Positions 27,655 to 36,515 of a stretch of 64,000 nt of DNA are shown here, in pieces. The stretch's first letter is position 1; every line of letters begins with the position of its first letter. Below the pieces are notes generated by a model. The model was not told the origin of the DNA. It saw only the letters and a list, made by a program, of their open reading frames with translations, and made no database searches. Origin of the DNA: Candidatus Cloacimonas acidaminovorans str. Evry (lineage in GTDB: Bacteria; Cloacimonadota; Cloacimonadia; Cloacimonadales; Cloacimonadaceae); contig NC_020449.1 in assembly GCF_000146065.2 (NCBI RefSeq), forward strand, positions 1,712,654-1,776,653. The letters run 5' to 3'. The translations under genes and the position numbers were made by a program.

Positions 27655-28476
27655 TTACAGAAACATAAGCTGATCTTCGTCTTTCTTGCCTTCAATGGCA
27701 ATCCGCTGTTTAGCAAGTTTAACATACTCTTCGGATATTTCAAAACCCAAAAAATTACGGTTTAGTTCAATAGCGGCAAGAGCTGTAGTTCCTGAACCCA
27801 TAAAAATATCTAAAACAATACCTTCTGGCGGACAAAAACACTGAATAAAATCATAAGGTAACTTATCGGGAAAAGTAGCAGGATGTTTATGTTTCAAGCG
27901 TGAACCGTCACCTGCTGTTAAGTATTCCCAAACCGTTCCTCGGCATTTCATTTCGTTTATTAAAATAGGTCTGGTTGGAATTCTAATCCCATTTGTTAAA
28001 CGAGTTCCACCGCCTGTAAGGGTTTTCCCGCCATGCTTTGAAGGGATTTTTAATGGCTCTTTATCAAAATACTGAGGTCGTTGCCCTTTAAGAAAAACCA
28101 ACATAAACTCATGATCAACTCTAAACCTTGTTTTCCACCAGCCACCTTCTGCTCCATATTTTCTATAGATAAGTGTCTCAAAAAGGCGAAATCCGGCATT
28201 ATCACACCAGTCAATTGCAGTTCTGAAAGTAGTTAATGATTTGGCAAAATTCCTGGTTTGATCTTGCATAACCATAACTGCAATGCCACCTTCTTTCATC
28301 ACCCGGTAAAGTTCTATACCTACATTATGAAGGTCTAAGGAAAAACCATGATAATCTCTTATTCCATCATAGGGAGGTGATGAAACACAAAGGTCTATAC
28401 AATTCTCCGGCAGTTTTTTTAAACCTTCTACACAGTCGGTTTGGTATATATCATTTATTTCATAAGGTCCAAGCAT
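27655..28476 (-). CDS. Beta-class DNA methyltransferase (N4-cytosine or N6-adenine)
   Basis: A 273-residue methyltransferase with the catalytic motif SPPYD (33-37) ahead of the SAM-binding motif FMGSGTTALAAI (about 227-238), the order of the beta class. SPPY is usual for N4-cytosine enzymes, though some N6-adenine enzymes share it. The region between (about 90-200) should recognise the DNA target. There is no adjacent standard endonuclease; the only candidate partner is the convergent gene at 26658. AGGGAG lies 10 nt before the start. Confidence 0.88.
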   Translation of the reverse strand: MLGPYEINDIYQTDCVEGLKKLPENCIDLCVSSPPYDGIRDYHGFSLDLHNVGIELYRVMKEGGIAVMVMQDQTRNFAKSLTTFRTAIDWCDNAGFRLFETLIYRKYGAEGGWWKTRFRVDHEFMLVFLKGQRPQYFDKEPLKIPSKHGGKTLTGGGTRLTNGIRIPTRPILINEMKCRGTVWEYLTAGDGSRLKHKHPATFPDKLPYDFIQCFCPPEGIVLDIFMGSGTTALAAIELNRNFLGFEISEEYVKLAKQRIAIEGKKDEDQLMFL

Positions 28477-28651
28477 TAAATTATATCTCCCTTAAATAAT
28501 ATAGCCATAAACCAATATCTTGTCAAGTTCCGTTTATTCGTGTTCGTTTTCATAATTTCAGCCATTCATCTTAAATATATGAAACAAATTATCCAATATG
28601 CGGTTTTTTACTCTGAATTATGCTTTTTCCTAGTTCAGCATTCATTCTTTG

Positions 28652-28678
28652 CGGAGGAACTGCTTCCTCCGGCTACAC
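28652..28678. repeat. Hairpin repeat cggaggaa/ttcctccg with ctccggctacac end
   Basis: A perfect 8-bp stem with loop ctgc (28652-28671) is followed by ggctacac, shared with the right end of the element at 25779-25845. It sits in the 276-bp gap between the methyltransferase and mltG. There is no T-run, so it is not a clear terminator. Confidence 0.55.
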
Positions 28679-28752
28679 CATTTTTCCTATGCTCGTTAAG
28701 GGTTTACCTTTCTACTAACCTCTTGACCTTCAAACTTTTGACCTCATAAACT

Positions 28753-29736
28753 CTACAGCATCGTTCTCTGCTTTGCCAAATGTTCTTCATAAGTTTTGGA
28801 AAACACATTTTTTCCTTGGCGATCGGAAAAGAAATATAAATAGGAATTAGGTTTGGCATTCAAAACCGCTTTTATGGTTGTAATTGAAGGATTGCAAATT
28901 GGGGTTGGGGGCAATCCTTGATAAAGATATGTATTATAAGGAGAATTGATTTGGGTATCTGCATAAGTTAACACACTGCGTTTAATTCCTTTGGGCTCCA
29001 AAATATAGTCAATTGTTGAACAGGATTGAAGTGCCATTTGTTGTCTCATACGGTTTAAAAAAAGTCCGGCAATAATTTCTTTTTCGCTTTCATCCCCTGC
29101 CTCTTTCTCCACAATGGAAGCAAGGATCAATTTATCATAAAAATCAGGAACAGCAAAAGGATCAATCCCTTCCTTCTGTAAACGGCGGAAAAATTCACCT
29201 GCGGGAATTGCCAGAATTGAATCCGGCGATATTTCAATCGGAAAACGATAGGTCTCCGGATAAAGAAAACCCTCCAAAGATAGGGCATCAAAACCGGTAA
29301 GTTTTTTTACCAGAAGAGGATTTGTTGCTGCTTTATGCAGTTCCTCATAAGTTGCCAAGCCACTGGCATCAATTTTCTTTAGGGTTTTATATAGCGAAAG
29401 ACCTTCCGGAAAAGTGATTGTTATGCTTTCGTTTTGACCTTTATATAAACGGCTAACCGTTTGCCAAAGATAGGTATTGCCTCCAAAAATATAACTTCCT
29501 GGTTTCAGGTTTCTATCTGCTTTTCTGATTTTGGTGAGGATAATAAACATTGTTTTACTGCGAATAATTCCTGCTTCGGAAAGTTTAGCAGCAATTATTC
29601 TGGCATTATCTCCTTGTTTAATTCGCACAATGCGCTCTTCACTATGCAAAGGAACAAAAACCAGATAAACAATAACCAAAATTAACAGACACAATAAGAT
29701 TGCCAAACCGATAAGAAATGGTTTTGCTTTTTTCAT
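28753..29736 (-). CDS. mltG: Endolytic murein transglycosylase MltG
   Basis: MltG cuts nascent glycan strands at the inner membrane. One N-terminal membrane helix (about 7-29) is followed by a LysM-like domain and the YceG fold. LEGFLYPETY lies near 172, the catalytic Glu is in SIVEKEA near 213, and SPYNTYLYQGLPPTPICNP is the family signature. 327 residues is normal. The start overlaps ruvX (ATGA). Confidence 0.95.
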   Translation of the reverse strand: MKKAKPFLIGLAILLCLLILVIVYLVFVPLHSEERIVRIKQGDNARIIAAKLSEAGIIRSKTMFIILTKIRKADRNLKPGSYIFGGNTYLWQTVSRLYKGQNESITITFPEGLSLYKTLKKIDASGLATYEELHKAATNPLLVKKLTGFDALSLEGFLYPETYRFPIEISPDSILAIPAGEFFRRLQKEGIDPFAVPDFYDKLILASIVEKEAGDESEKEIIAGLFLNRMRQQMALQSCSTIDYILEPKGIKRSVLTYADTQINSPYNTYLYQGLPPTPICNPSITTIKAVLNAKPNSYLYFFSDRQGKNVFSKTYEEHLAKQRTML

Positions 29737-30149
29737 TGGTTCAGAAACTCTTTTAAAATCATTGCTGCAGACATAGCATCTTTAATTTCTTTTGCTTGTC
29801 TCCAGTTATATCCCATTTTTTTCAGTTCTTCATTTGCTTCCCAGGTTGAATAGCGTTCATCAAAACCCTCAACCGAAATAGATAAGACATCTTTTAAGCG
29901 ATTCAAAATCTGCTGACACTCTTCCGTTTTGGGAGTGATGGAACCATCTATGGCATAAGGAATTCCAATTATTAACAAAGTGACCTGATGCAAAGTAATT
30001 AGTTTTTTCAATTCCTCCACTAATTGTTCAAAACCTTTATTGGAAAGAACACACAGCGGCTTGGAAAAAATACGATTCGGATCACTTAAGGCAATACCGA
30101 TACGCTTTTCTCCATAGTCCAGGGCAAGAATGCGTCCCTTAGAACTCAT
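29733..30149 (-). CDS. ruvX: Putative Holliday junction resolvase / pre-16S rRNA nuclease (YqgF)
   Basis: A 138-residue RNase H-fold nuclease. The N-terminal LALDYGEKRIGIALSD carries the first catalytic Asp. The FDERYSTWEA and KDAMSAAMIL motifs near the C-terminus supply the other acidic residues. The family matures 16S rRNA in E. coli. It overlaps genes on both sides (ATGA at each end), in an operon with mltG. Confidence 0.95.
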   Translation of the reverse strand: MSSKGRILALDYGEKRIGIALSDPNRIFSKPLCVLSNKGFEQLVEELKKLITLHQVTLLIIGIPYAIDGSITPKTEECQQILNRLKDVLSISVEGFDERYSTWEANEELKKMGYNWRQAKEIKDAMSAAMILKEFLNQ

Positions 30150-30721
30150 ATATTGGATTCATCTCTCCAAATGGCAATTTTCCAACCGTTTCCTTCAGGC
30201 CTCAGGTAAAATCGGGCTATGCCATTGGCAGTAATAGAAGAATTGCTTTCCTGATAGGAAAGGATTAAATCAAAATTACAAGGAATTATTATCCAATCCT
30301 CATGACCTACTTCCGGATCATTCTCCCATCTTTCAGAAGGGGGAATTTGTAACCGTAACTTAATATCATCCGGAGGAGGATAAGTTCCATCACTGGAACC
30401 CTTATTAAACATTCTATCCGTATATTCCACTTCTTGTGCATAACCCCACCAGGAATCTCGCATTCCGTCATTATTCATATCAATTCCAATTAAACTTACT
30501 TCGCTTGCCAGAAGCTCGAAACGAAAATCCGGATGCAAAAGGGATTTATAAATATTGATATTCCTTTCGGTGTATGCTCGTTCCAGATTTTGTAAAAGTT
30601 CTTCAGGAGTACGATTTTGAATTTCTTCATTGGACACATCATAGAGTTCGGGACAGAAAGGATTGTTGCAACCGCCAATCAGAAGAGTCAAAAAAAGCAG
30701 AATAATGCTAATGGTTCTCAT
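30146..30721 (-). CDS. Lipoprotein, NTF2-like (unknown function)
   Basis: A signal peptide with a lipobox ends at C18 (LIGGC). The mature part, about 170 residues, opens with a helix (TPEELLQNLERAYTERNINIYKSLLHPDF), like an NTF2/SnoaL-type cone fold, then a curved-sheet region ending GNGWKIAIWRDE. It overlaps the next lipoprotein gene by 14 nt; the two proteins share this layout and look like paralogues. It is co-transcribed with ruvX and mltG. No function can be assigned. Confidence 0.75.
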   Translation of the reverse strand: MRTISIILLFLTLLIGGCNNPFCPELYDVSNEEIQNRTPEELLQNLERAYTERNINIYKSLLHPDFRFELLASEVSLIGIDMNNDGMRDSWWGYAQEVEYTDRMFNKGSSDGTYPPPDDIKLRLQIPPSERWENDPEVGHEDWIIIPCNFDLILSYQESNSSITANGIARFYLRPEGNGWKIAIWRDESNI

Positions 30722-31268
30722 ATTTCAACTTTCCCCAAGTAGGAACATTACTACTGCGGTAATCATACCACTTTGTTATATACCAGTAGCCATATTCCTT
30801 TTTTAAATGCAGTTCCATATTCCCTTCCGCCAAAGTTAAAACTTCCTTTCCCTCATTGCGGGAAATACCTGTAATATTATATTGACGGTATATTTTTGCT
30901 TGCGCCGATTCTATCTGATCCTGATCATCCACTTTCTCTAAGGTTACCTGCATATTTTTATAGCGGTTATGCAAAACCTGAATCATATCCTGCTCCTGAA
31001 CTCTTGTCCAGGTTTGCTCTATAGAAAAATCGCTCACATCCTGCGGGGCAAAATGAAATACATAATCGGAACTGAAAAGTCGTGCATAATTAACTGCATT
31101 TTGAGGATATTCATAACTGTATTCCAGATTTAACAACAGAGAATCAACCTCCGTGGTAAAATCTATCCATGGTATCTGTACTGCAGGTGGTTCTGAATCA
31201 CGAACTGAAAACAGATCACAACCCGTCAGTAAAAGAGCAACCAGCAGAATTAAAACGATATTTCTCAT
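30708..31268 (-). CDS. Lipoprotein, NTF2-like (paralogue of its neighbour)
   Basis: A 186-residue lipoprotein with a lipobox at C17 (LLTGC). The layout matches the neighbour: LLLNLEYSYEYPQNAVNYARLFSSDY as the first helix and GYWYITKWYDY at the C-terminal strand. It is the first gene of the lipoprotein-lipoprotein-ruvX-mltG run. It may be an envelope protein; the function is unknown. Confidence 0.75.
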   Translation of the reverse strand: MRNIVLILLVALLLTGCDLFSVRDSEPPAVQIPWIDFTTEVDSLLLNLEYSYEYPQNAVNYARLFSSDYVFHFAPQDVSDFSIEQTWTRVQEQDMIQVLHNRYKNMQVTLEKVDDQDQIESAQAKIYRQYNITGISRNEGKEVLTLAEGNMELHLKKEYGYWYITKWYDYRSSNVPTWGKLKYENH

Positions 31269-31574
31269 AAATTCATAAAAAAGATGTTTGAGATTGTGTC
31301 AATCAAAATTTGGGTCTTGAGGTCTTGAGGTAGAGAGGTTAGAAAAAATAGAACGCAGATATCTGGATCAATTGGATTTTTCTTATGGTTAATTATAAAA
31401 TAGAAATCTGTGTAATCCGTGTAATCTGTGAGAGCTTATTCTTTATCCGTGTAATCTGTGAGAGCTTATTCTTTATCTATGAAATCCGTGAGCGAATTGT
31501 TTTTGCGTTATTGCTTGACAAACAATCCCTCTTCAGGATAGTGGCAAATGCAATAAGACATAGGAGTTTTGCTA
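31269..31574. other. Divergent intergenic stretch of 306 bp
   Basis: It separates the lipoprotein run (-) from the decarboxylase beta gene (+). It is largely filled by short-period arrays (31312-31342 and 31408-31494, listed separately). No promoter stands out clearly. Confidence 0.65.
31312..31494 (+). repeat. 8-bp array followed by 9-bp array with an exact 30-bp tandem duplication
   Basis: At 31319-31342 the units gaggtctt, gaggtaga and gaggttag follow each other. At 31343-31366 is the phrase tagaacgcagat(a)(t)ctgga, repeated at 63663-63683. At 31408-31494 9-mers ctgtgtaat, ccgtgtaat and ctgtgagag alternate with cttattctttat. The 30-bp block 31417-31446 is repeated exactly at 31447-31476, with a decayed third partial copy. 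Confidence 0.85.
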
Positions 31575-32675
31575 ATGGAAACACTTTTTTCCGGCTTGCT
31601 TGGCTTCCAACTGAAACAGGTTATAATGATTATTATTGGACTGATATTGATTTGGCTGGCAATAAAACATAAATATGAACCAACCTTGTTGTTACCTATT
31701 GGTTTTGGAACTATTTTAGCCAATATACCGTTTTCTGCTGCTGTGGGAGAGCATTCGCCTTTAGGTATTCTATTTAAAGCCGGAATTGATACAGAGTTAT
31801 TTCCCCTACTTATTTTTATTGCCATCGGAGCAATGATTGATTTTACTCCTTTACTGAAAAATCCTTTTATGTTGCTTTTTGGAGCAGCAGCTCAATTGGG
31901 TATTTTTGTAACTATCGTTTTAGCTGCCGGTTTAGGTTTTGAAATTAAGGAAGCAGCCAGTATTGGAATTATTGGAGCAGCGGATGGACCTACTTCCATT
32001 TATGTAGCCAATCGTTTTGCTCCCAATCTTTTAGGTGCAATTTCCGTTGCTGCCTATTCTTATATGGCTTTAGTGCCGATTATTCAACCCCCTGTTATTC
32101 GTTTACTTACAACCAAAAAGGAACGCCTAATTCGGATGGATTATCACAGTGGTGATGTTCCGCAAATTGTTAAAATCATCTTTCCTATTGCTGTTACTAT
32201 TATTGCCGGAATATTTGTTCCTGCTGCTTTAGCGCTAATTGGTTTTTTAATGTTCGGCAATTTAATTCGGGAATCCGGTGTTTTAGAAGGGCTTAGCAAA
32301 ACCGCTCAAAATGAACTGGGGAATTTAGTAACCATTCTTTTGGGTTTAACTATTGCTTCCAAGATGCAAGGTGAACTTTTTCTGGTTCCGCAGACCTTGT
32401 TAATATTAGCTTTAGGGCTTGTTGCCTTTATTTTTGATACTGCCGGAGGAGTGCTTTTTGCCAAATTACTTAATGTATTCAAAAAGGAAAAGATAAACCC
32501 GATGATTGGTGCTTGCGGAATTTCCGCTTTTCCTATGAGTGCCAGAGTTATTCATCAAATGGGGCTAAAGGAAGACCCTTTCAACTTTTTATTGATGCCT
32601 GCAGTGAGTGTAAATGTAGGTGGTCAAATCGGTTCTGTTATTGCCGGTGGCTTAATTTTAGCGCTATTGGCTTAA
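31575..32675 (+). CDS. Sodium-pumping decarboxylase beta subunit (OadB/MmdB/GcdB family)
   Basis: A 366-residue membrane protein with about nine to eleven helices. The conserved GAADGPTSIYV motif near 138 and the Na+/H+ path residues around NVGGQIGSVIAGG near the C-terminus identify the family. These subunits couple decarboxylation of a biotin-bound carboxyl group to sodium export. No alpha, gamma or biotin-carrier gene is adjacent, so the substrate is unknown. The ATG at 31575 is chosen over TTG 31569 because TAGGAG lies 8 nt upstream. Confidence 0.9.
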   Translation: METLFSGLLGFQLKQVIMIIIGLILIWLAIKHKYEPTLLLPIGFGTILANIPFSAAVGEHSPLGILFKAGIDTELFPLLIFIAIGAMIDFTPLLKNPFMLLFGAAAQLGIFVTIVLAAGLGFEIKEAASIGIIGAADGPTSIYVANRFAPNLLGAISVAAYSYMALVPIIQPPVIRLLTTKKERLIRMDYHSGDVPQIVKIIFPIAVTIIAGIFVPAALALIGFLMFGNLIRESGVLEGLSKTAQNELGNLVTILLGLTIASKMQGELFLVPQTLLILALGLVAFIFDTAGGVLFAKLLNVFKKEKINPMIGACGISAFPMSARVIHQMGLKEDPFNFLLMPAVSVNVGGQIGSVIAGGLILALLA

Positions 32676-32688
32676 AAAGAGGATAGAG

Positions 32689-33090
32689 ATGGTGAAATTG
32701 AATCTCAGTGAAAAAGAATTATTAGAGGCAGCCAAAAAGGCAGCAGAAAACTCCTATTCTCCCTATTCTCATTACAAAGTAGGTTGCGCCGTAAAAACTA
32801 AAGACGGACATATTTTTACCGGTTGCAATGTAGAAAATGCCTCTTATTCTTTAACTATCTGTGCAGAACGCAATGCCATTTTTAAAGCAATCAGTGAAGG
32901 ACATAGAACTTTTTCGGAAATGGCTGTTTATGTGGATAGCGAAGAAAGTTTTCCTCCCTGTGGTGCTTGCAGGCAAGTGATTTATGAATTTGCACCGGAG
33001 ATTGAAATAATATATGCTAACCGGAAGGCAATTCACAAAGCTTTTATAACAGAATTATTTCCCTCCGCCTTTACTTTGAAGAAGGATTAA
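32689..33090 (+). CDS. cdd: Cytidine deaminase
   Basis: A 133-residue homotetrameric-type enzyme that deaminates cytidine and deoxycytidine to uridine forms. The zinc site is visible as CAERNA (about 58-63, with the catalytic Glu) and PPCGACRQ near 89-96. N-terminal YSPYSHYKVGCA is the family signature. It lies 13 nt after the decarboxylase gene and directly abuts the next gene. Confidence 0.95.
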   Translation: MVKLNLSEKELLEAAKKAAENSYSPYSHYKVGCAVKTKDGHIFTGCNVENASYSLTICAERNAIFKAISEGHRTFSEMAVYVDSEESFPPCGACRQVIYEFAPEIEIIYANRKAIHKAFITELFPSAFTLKKD

Positions 33091-34035
33091 ATGTCCTATT
33101 CCCAAATGTTTTCCTGTAATATTTGCCCACGCAATTGTGGAATTGATAGAACAAAGAACAAAGGTTATTGTGGTGTTACGGATAAACTTAGAATAAATTT
33201 GGCTACACGTCATTTCGGAGAAGAGCCCTGTTTTAGCGGAACACGCGGAAGTGGCACTATTTTCTTTGCGGGATGCAATTTACGCTGTGTATACTGTCAA
33301 AATTATGAGATTTCTACTTTATGTTGGGGAAAAGATATATCAGTTGAAGAGCTTATCCGTCTGATGTTAAAGTTGCAGGAAGAAGGAGCTCATAACATAA
33401 ATCTGGTAACTCCTACACATTTTACTCTTCAGCTTAGGGAAGCCATTATTCAAGCCAAAGAAAAGGGTTTAACTATTCCTGTCCTGTGGAATTCTTCCGC
33501 TTATGAAAAGGTAGAAACACTGCAACTTTTAACCGGACTGGTAGATATTTATCTGCCTGATTTCAAGTATGCGCATAAGGTTTATGCCCAAAAATATTCT
33601 GCTGCTCCAGATTATCCTGCCGTAGCCATTTCTGCCATCAAAGAAATGTTTTCCCAAGTAGGGCTCTTAAAACTTGACGAGAAGGGAATTGCCCAAAAGG
33701 GATTGCTGCTCAGAATGCTTATTTTACCCAATAAATTAGCCGGTTGCAAAGAAAATTTATACACCCTTGCAGAGGAATTGGGAACGGAGCTAACTCTTTC
33801 TCTTATGGGACAATATTATCCTGCCGGAAAAGCAAAAAACTATAAAGAACTAACAAGAGGAATTACTTTAACCGAATACTTTGAGGTAGTTGATACAGCT
33901 GTAGAACTTGGTTTTACCAAATTATACACTCAAGAAATTTCCAGTTCGGATACTTGGACTCCCAATTTTTCTCCTGCACCAGAGGAAATAAATCCCGCTT
34001 CGGAATTTAATCCCCAATTGGAGCTTACGCTATGA
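33091..34035 (+). CDS. Radical SAM protein, pyruvate-formate-lyase-activase-like (COG1313)
   Basis: It begins with a small cysteine-rich domain (CNICPRNCG...GYCG) and then the radical SAM cluster CNLRCVYC (about 67-74). The family is related to activating enzymes and often occurs without a known substrate. The core NLVTPTHFT and DIYLPDFKY segments are typical. Its ATG begins immediately after the cdd stop, and its TGA overlaps the following amidase gene. I cannot name a target protein. Confidence 0.85.
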   Translation: MSYSQMFSCNICPRNCGIDRTKNKGYCGVTDKLRINLATRHFGEEPCFSGTRGSGTIFFAGCNLRCVYCQNYEISTLCWGKDISVEELIRLMLKLQEEGAHNINLVTPTHFTLQLREAIIQAKEKGLTIPVLWNSSAYEKVETLQLLTGLVDIYLPDFKYAHKVYAQKYSAAPDYPAVAISAIKEMFSQVGLLKLDEKGIAQKGLLLRMLILPNKLAGCKENLYTLAEELGTELTLSLMGQYYPAGKAKNYKELTRGITLTEYFEVVDTAVELGFTKLYTQEISSSDTWTPNFSPAPEEINPASEFNPQLELTL

Positions 34036-35153
34036 ACAAGAAATTCTTTGTCTTTTTTGCCCTGCTTACCTGTTTAGGAATGCTTTTGGGTAATATCACT
34101 ATCCAAATTAAGGGCGAAGTAAAACCTGTTAATTTGCAAGAAACAACGCTTTCTTCTGTTTCTTATGTAGCTTTAAAGGATTTCAGCGCTATTTTTAAAG
34201 CCATCAGTAAAGAGGATAGAAGTGACAATAGATTGTATTTGAACCTCTATGATGAACAGTTTATCTTCCTGGAAAATTCACCTTATTATACTCTGAAAGC
34301 TGTTTCTTACAATATGCATTATCCTCTTTTACGGAAAGGAGAGAGTTTGTATCTGCCTTCTGTTTTTGTAACTGAACAACTTAAGACACATTTCCCCTCT
34401 CTCATTCAACGCAAAGGAAGCACTTTACAAATCGCAAAACCAATTGATAATAGCGTAAAGACCATTGTTCTTGATCCAGGGCATGGCGGTAAAGACCCTG
34501 GAGCCATAGGGAAAAAACTGAAAGCTAATGAAAAAGATATTAATCTTGCTGTAGCCCTGAAACTTAAGAACTTGCTGGAAAAAGAACTGGGGGTTAATGT
34601 TTTACTTACCCGGGAAGATGATCGTTTCGTTTCTTTATATGATAGAACCCGTTTTGCCAATGAAAAAAGAGCAGACCTCTTTATCAGTTTGCATTCCAAT
34701 TCCAGTAAGTCAACAACTTCCCGGGGAATTGAAACATATTATTTATCCACTGCTCAAACCTCCGATGCCAGAGCCGTGGAAGCTATGGAAAATGCTGTTG
34801 TAGAACGCTTTGAAGGAGGAAGCGAAGCAAAAAAGAAATACGATGACCTTTCCTTTATCCTTAGCGACCTTGCTCAGACAGAACATTTGGAAAACAGTAA
34901 CAATATGGCATTCAATGTGCAACAAAATCTGATTTCCGGCACGCAAAGTATTGATAGAGGTGTGAAACAGGCAAATTTTTATGTGTTGCGAGGCGCTTTT
35001 ATGCCTTCTATTTTAGTGGAAATGGGCTTTATCAGCCATCCTGAAGAAGAACAATTATTGGTGAATGAAGAATATCAGGATCGTCTGGCACGCACTATTT
35101 TTGAAGGCATCAAGCGTTTTAAGTTCCATTACGACAGGATAAGAAACACCTAA
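34032..35153 (+). CDS. N-acetylmuramoyl-L-alanine amidase (Amidase_3)
   Basis: A secreted zinc amidase that removes peptides from peptidoglycan. A signal peptide (about 1-20) precedes an N-terminal copper-amine-oxidase-like domain. The catalytic domain from about 140 shows the zinc ligands and base: LDPGHGGKDPG, a Glu near 170, SLHSNS near 220 and LVEMGFISHP near 333. It is coupled to the previous gene by ATGA. It could act in cell separation or in recycling. Confidence 0.92.
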   Translation: MNKKFFVFFALLTCLGMLLGNITIQIKGEVKPVNLQETTLSSVSYVALKDFSAIFKAISKEDRSDNRLYLNLYDEQFIFLENSPYYTLKAVSYNMHYPLLRKGESLYLPSVFVTEQLKTHFPSLIQRKGSTLQIAKPIDNSVKTIVLDPGHGGKDPGAIGKKLKANEKDINLAVALKLKNLLEKELGVNVLLTREDDRFVSLYDRTRFANEKRADLFISLHSNSSKSTTSRGIETYYLSTAQTSDARAVEAMENAVVERFEGGSEAKKKYDDLSFILSDLAQTEHLENSNNMAFNVQQNLISGTQSIDRGVKQANFYVLRGAFMPSILVEMGFISHPEEEQLLVNEEYQDRLARTIFEGIKRFKFHYDRIRNT

Positions 35154-35174
35154 AAAAGAAAACAGAGAAAAACA

Positions 35175-36446
35175 ATGGCTATTCTAATTCAAAATGTTCT
35201 CCCCCGAAGTTTGGCAGCCAAAAATAACATTAAAAGCGGAGAAAAACTGATTTCCGTAAATGGACAGGCAGTAAATGACTTTCTGGATTTGGAATTTTAT
35301 ACTTCGGACTATGAATTTGAGCTGGAAATTATGTCTGCAGAAGGTATCTCTCGTAAAGTTAAAATTCAAAGAGAAGAAAAAAGTTTTTTGGGAATTGAAC
35401 CCGAGCCATATAAAATTCGCTATTGTGAAAACGCCTGTATTTTTTGTTTTATTGACCAGATGCCGCCTGAATTAAGACCCACCTTATACATAAAAGATGA
35501 CGACTATTTATATTCTTATGTTTTTGGCAATTACATAACGCTAACCAACCTTGATGAAACCGATTATGCAAGAATTATCAAGCAGAGAATTTCCCCGCTG
35601 TATGTGTCTTTACATACAACAGATAATGCATTGCGACAAAAGATAATGCGTCCCTCAAAACAGGTAGATGCCTTATCTGTGTTAAAAAATTTAAGTCGGC
35701 ACGAAATAGGTTTCCATATTCAAATTGTTTGCATTCCAGGTATTAATGATGGAGAGGCATTAAAACAGACCTTGAAAGACCTTCACGATCCGGAAATTAA
35801 TTGTCTTTCCATTGGAATCGTTCCTGTGGGCTTAACCAAATACCGTAAAAACCTTGATGAAATTATACCTTATAATCGGCAAACCGCTACAGCAATTTTA
35901 GCTTTGATTGATGAAGCAAGAAAGGAATATAACAGCACAATTATTTATCCTGCAGATGAATTTTACATTTTAGCGGAAAGAGATATTCCCGATGAGGATT
36001 TTTATGCCGATTATCCCCAGTTGGAAAACGGAATAGGGATGTTGCGTTTAACTATTCAAACCTATAAACAAAAAAAACGTGGTCTGTTGAAAGAACTGAG
36101 AAAAAAACCGGTTAACTATTTAATGATCAGTTCCGTCTGTGCTCAAAATGTTATCACCCGCATAGCAGAAGACCTGAATAAGCGATTAGAAAACCAGTTT
36201 ATTCGCGTTCAGGTTATCCGCAACGATTTTTTCGGTCCCGATATAAGTGTTTGCGGATTGATAACTTATTCGGATTTATGGCAGCAGATTGCTCCACAAG
36301 CAGGGGAAACAATTATCCTGCCTGCCAGCATTTTTAACAATGAAGGAGAGACCTTGGATGGAAAAGACCATCTTACTTTTCAGGAAACATGGAAAAATCC
36401 TATTTTGCTGATTGACCAATTTTTTGAGGACTGGGATTATCTGTAG
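35175..36446 (+). CDS. Radical SAM protein with N-terminal PDZ (DUF512 family)
   Basis: A 423-residue protein with a PDZ-like domain (about 1-60), a radical SAM cluster CENACIFC (84-91) followed by FIDQMP, and a C-terminal DUF512 region (PADEFYILAER; VRNDFFGPDISVCGLI). The family is common in clostridia, and its reaction is unknown. It begins 21 nt after the amidase. Confidence 0.88.
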   Translation: MAILIQNVLPRSLAAKNNIKSGEKLISVNGQAVNDFLDLEFYTSDYEFELEIMSAEGISRKVKIQREEKSFLGIEPEPYKIRYCENACIFCFIDQMPPELRPTLYIKDDDYLYSYVFGNYITLTNLDETDYARIIKQRISPLYVSLHTTDNALRQKIMRPSKQVDALSVLKNLSRHEIGFHIQIVCIPGINDGEALKQTLKDLHDPEINCLSIGIVPVGLTKYRKNLDEIIPYNRQTATAILALIDEARKEYNSTIIYPADEFYILAERDIPDEDFYADYPQLENGIGMLRLTIQTYKQKKRGLLKELRKKPVNYLMISSVCAQNVITRIAEDLNKRLENQFIRVQVIRNDFFGPDISVCGLITYSDLWQQIAPQAGETIILPASIFNNEGETLDGKDHLTFQETWKNPILLIDQFFEDWDYL

Positions 36447-36515
36447 TTTTTTCTTGACCGAGTTTGGCTCTATAGGAAAAGAAGATAAAAATTATTCATT
36501 GAGGAGCTTATGCCA

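Noticed and set aside
28652-28671. Terminator of mltG
   Set aside because: Strong stem but no T-run on either strand, and it shares sequence with a dispersed element.
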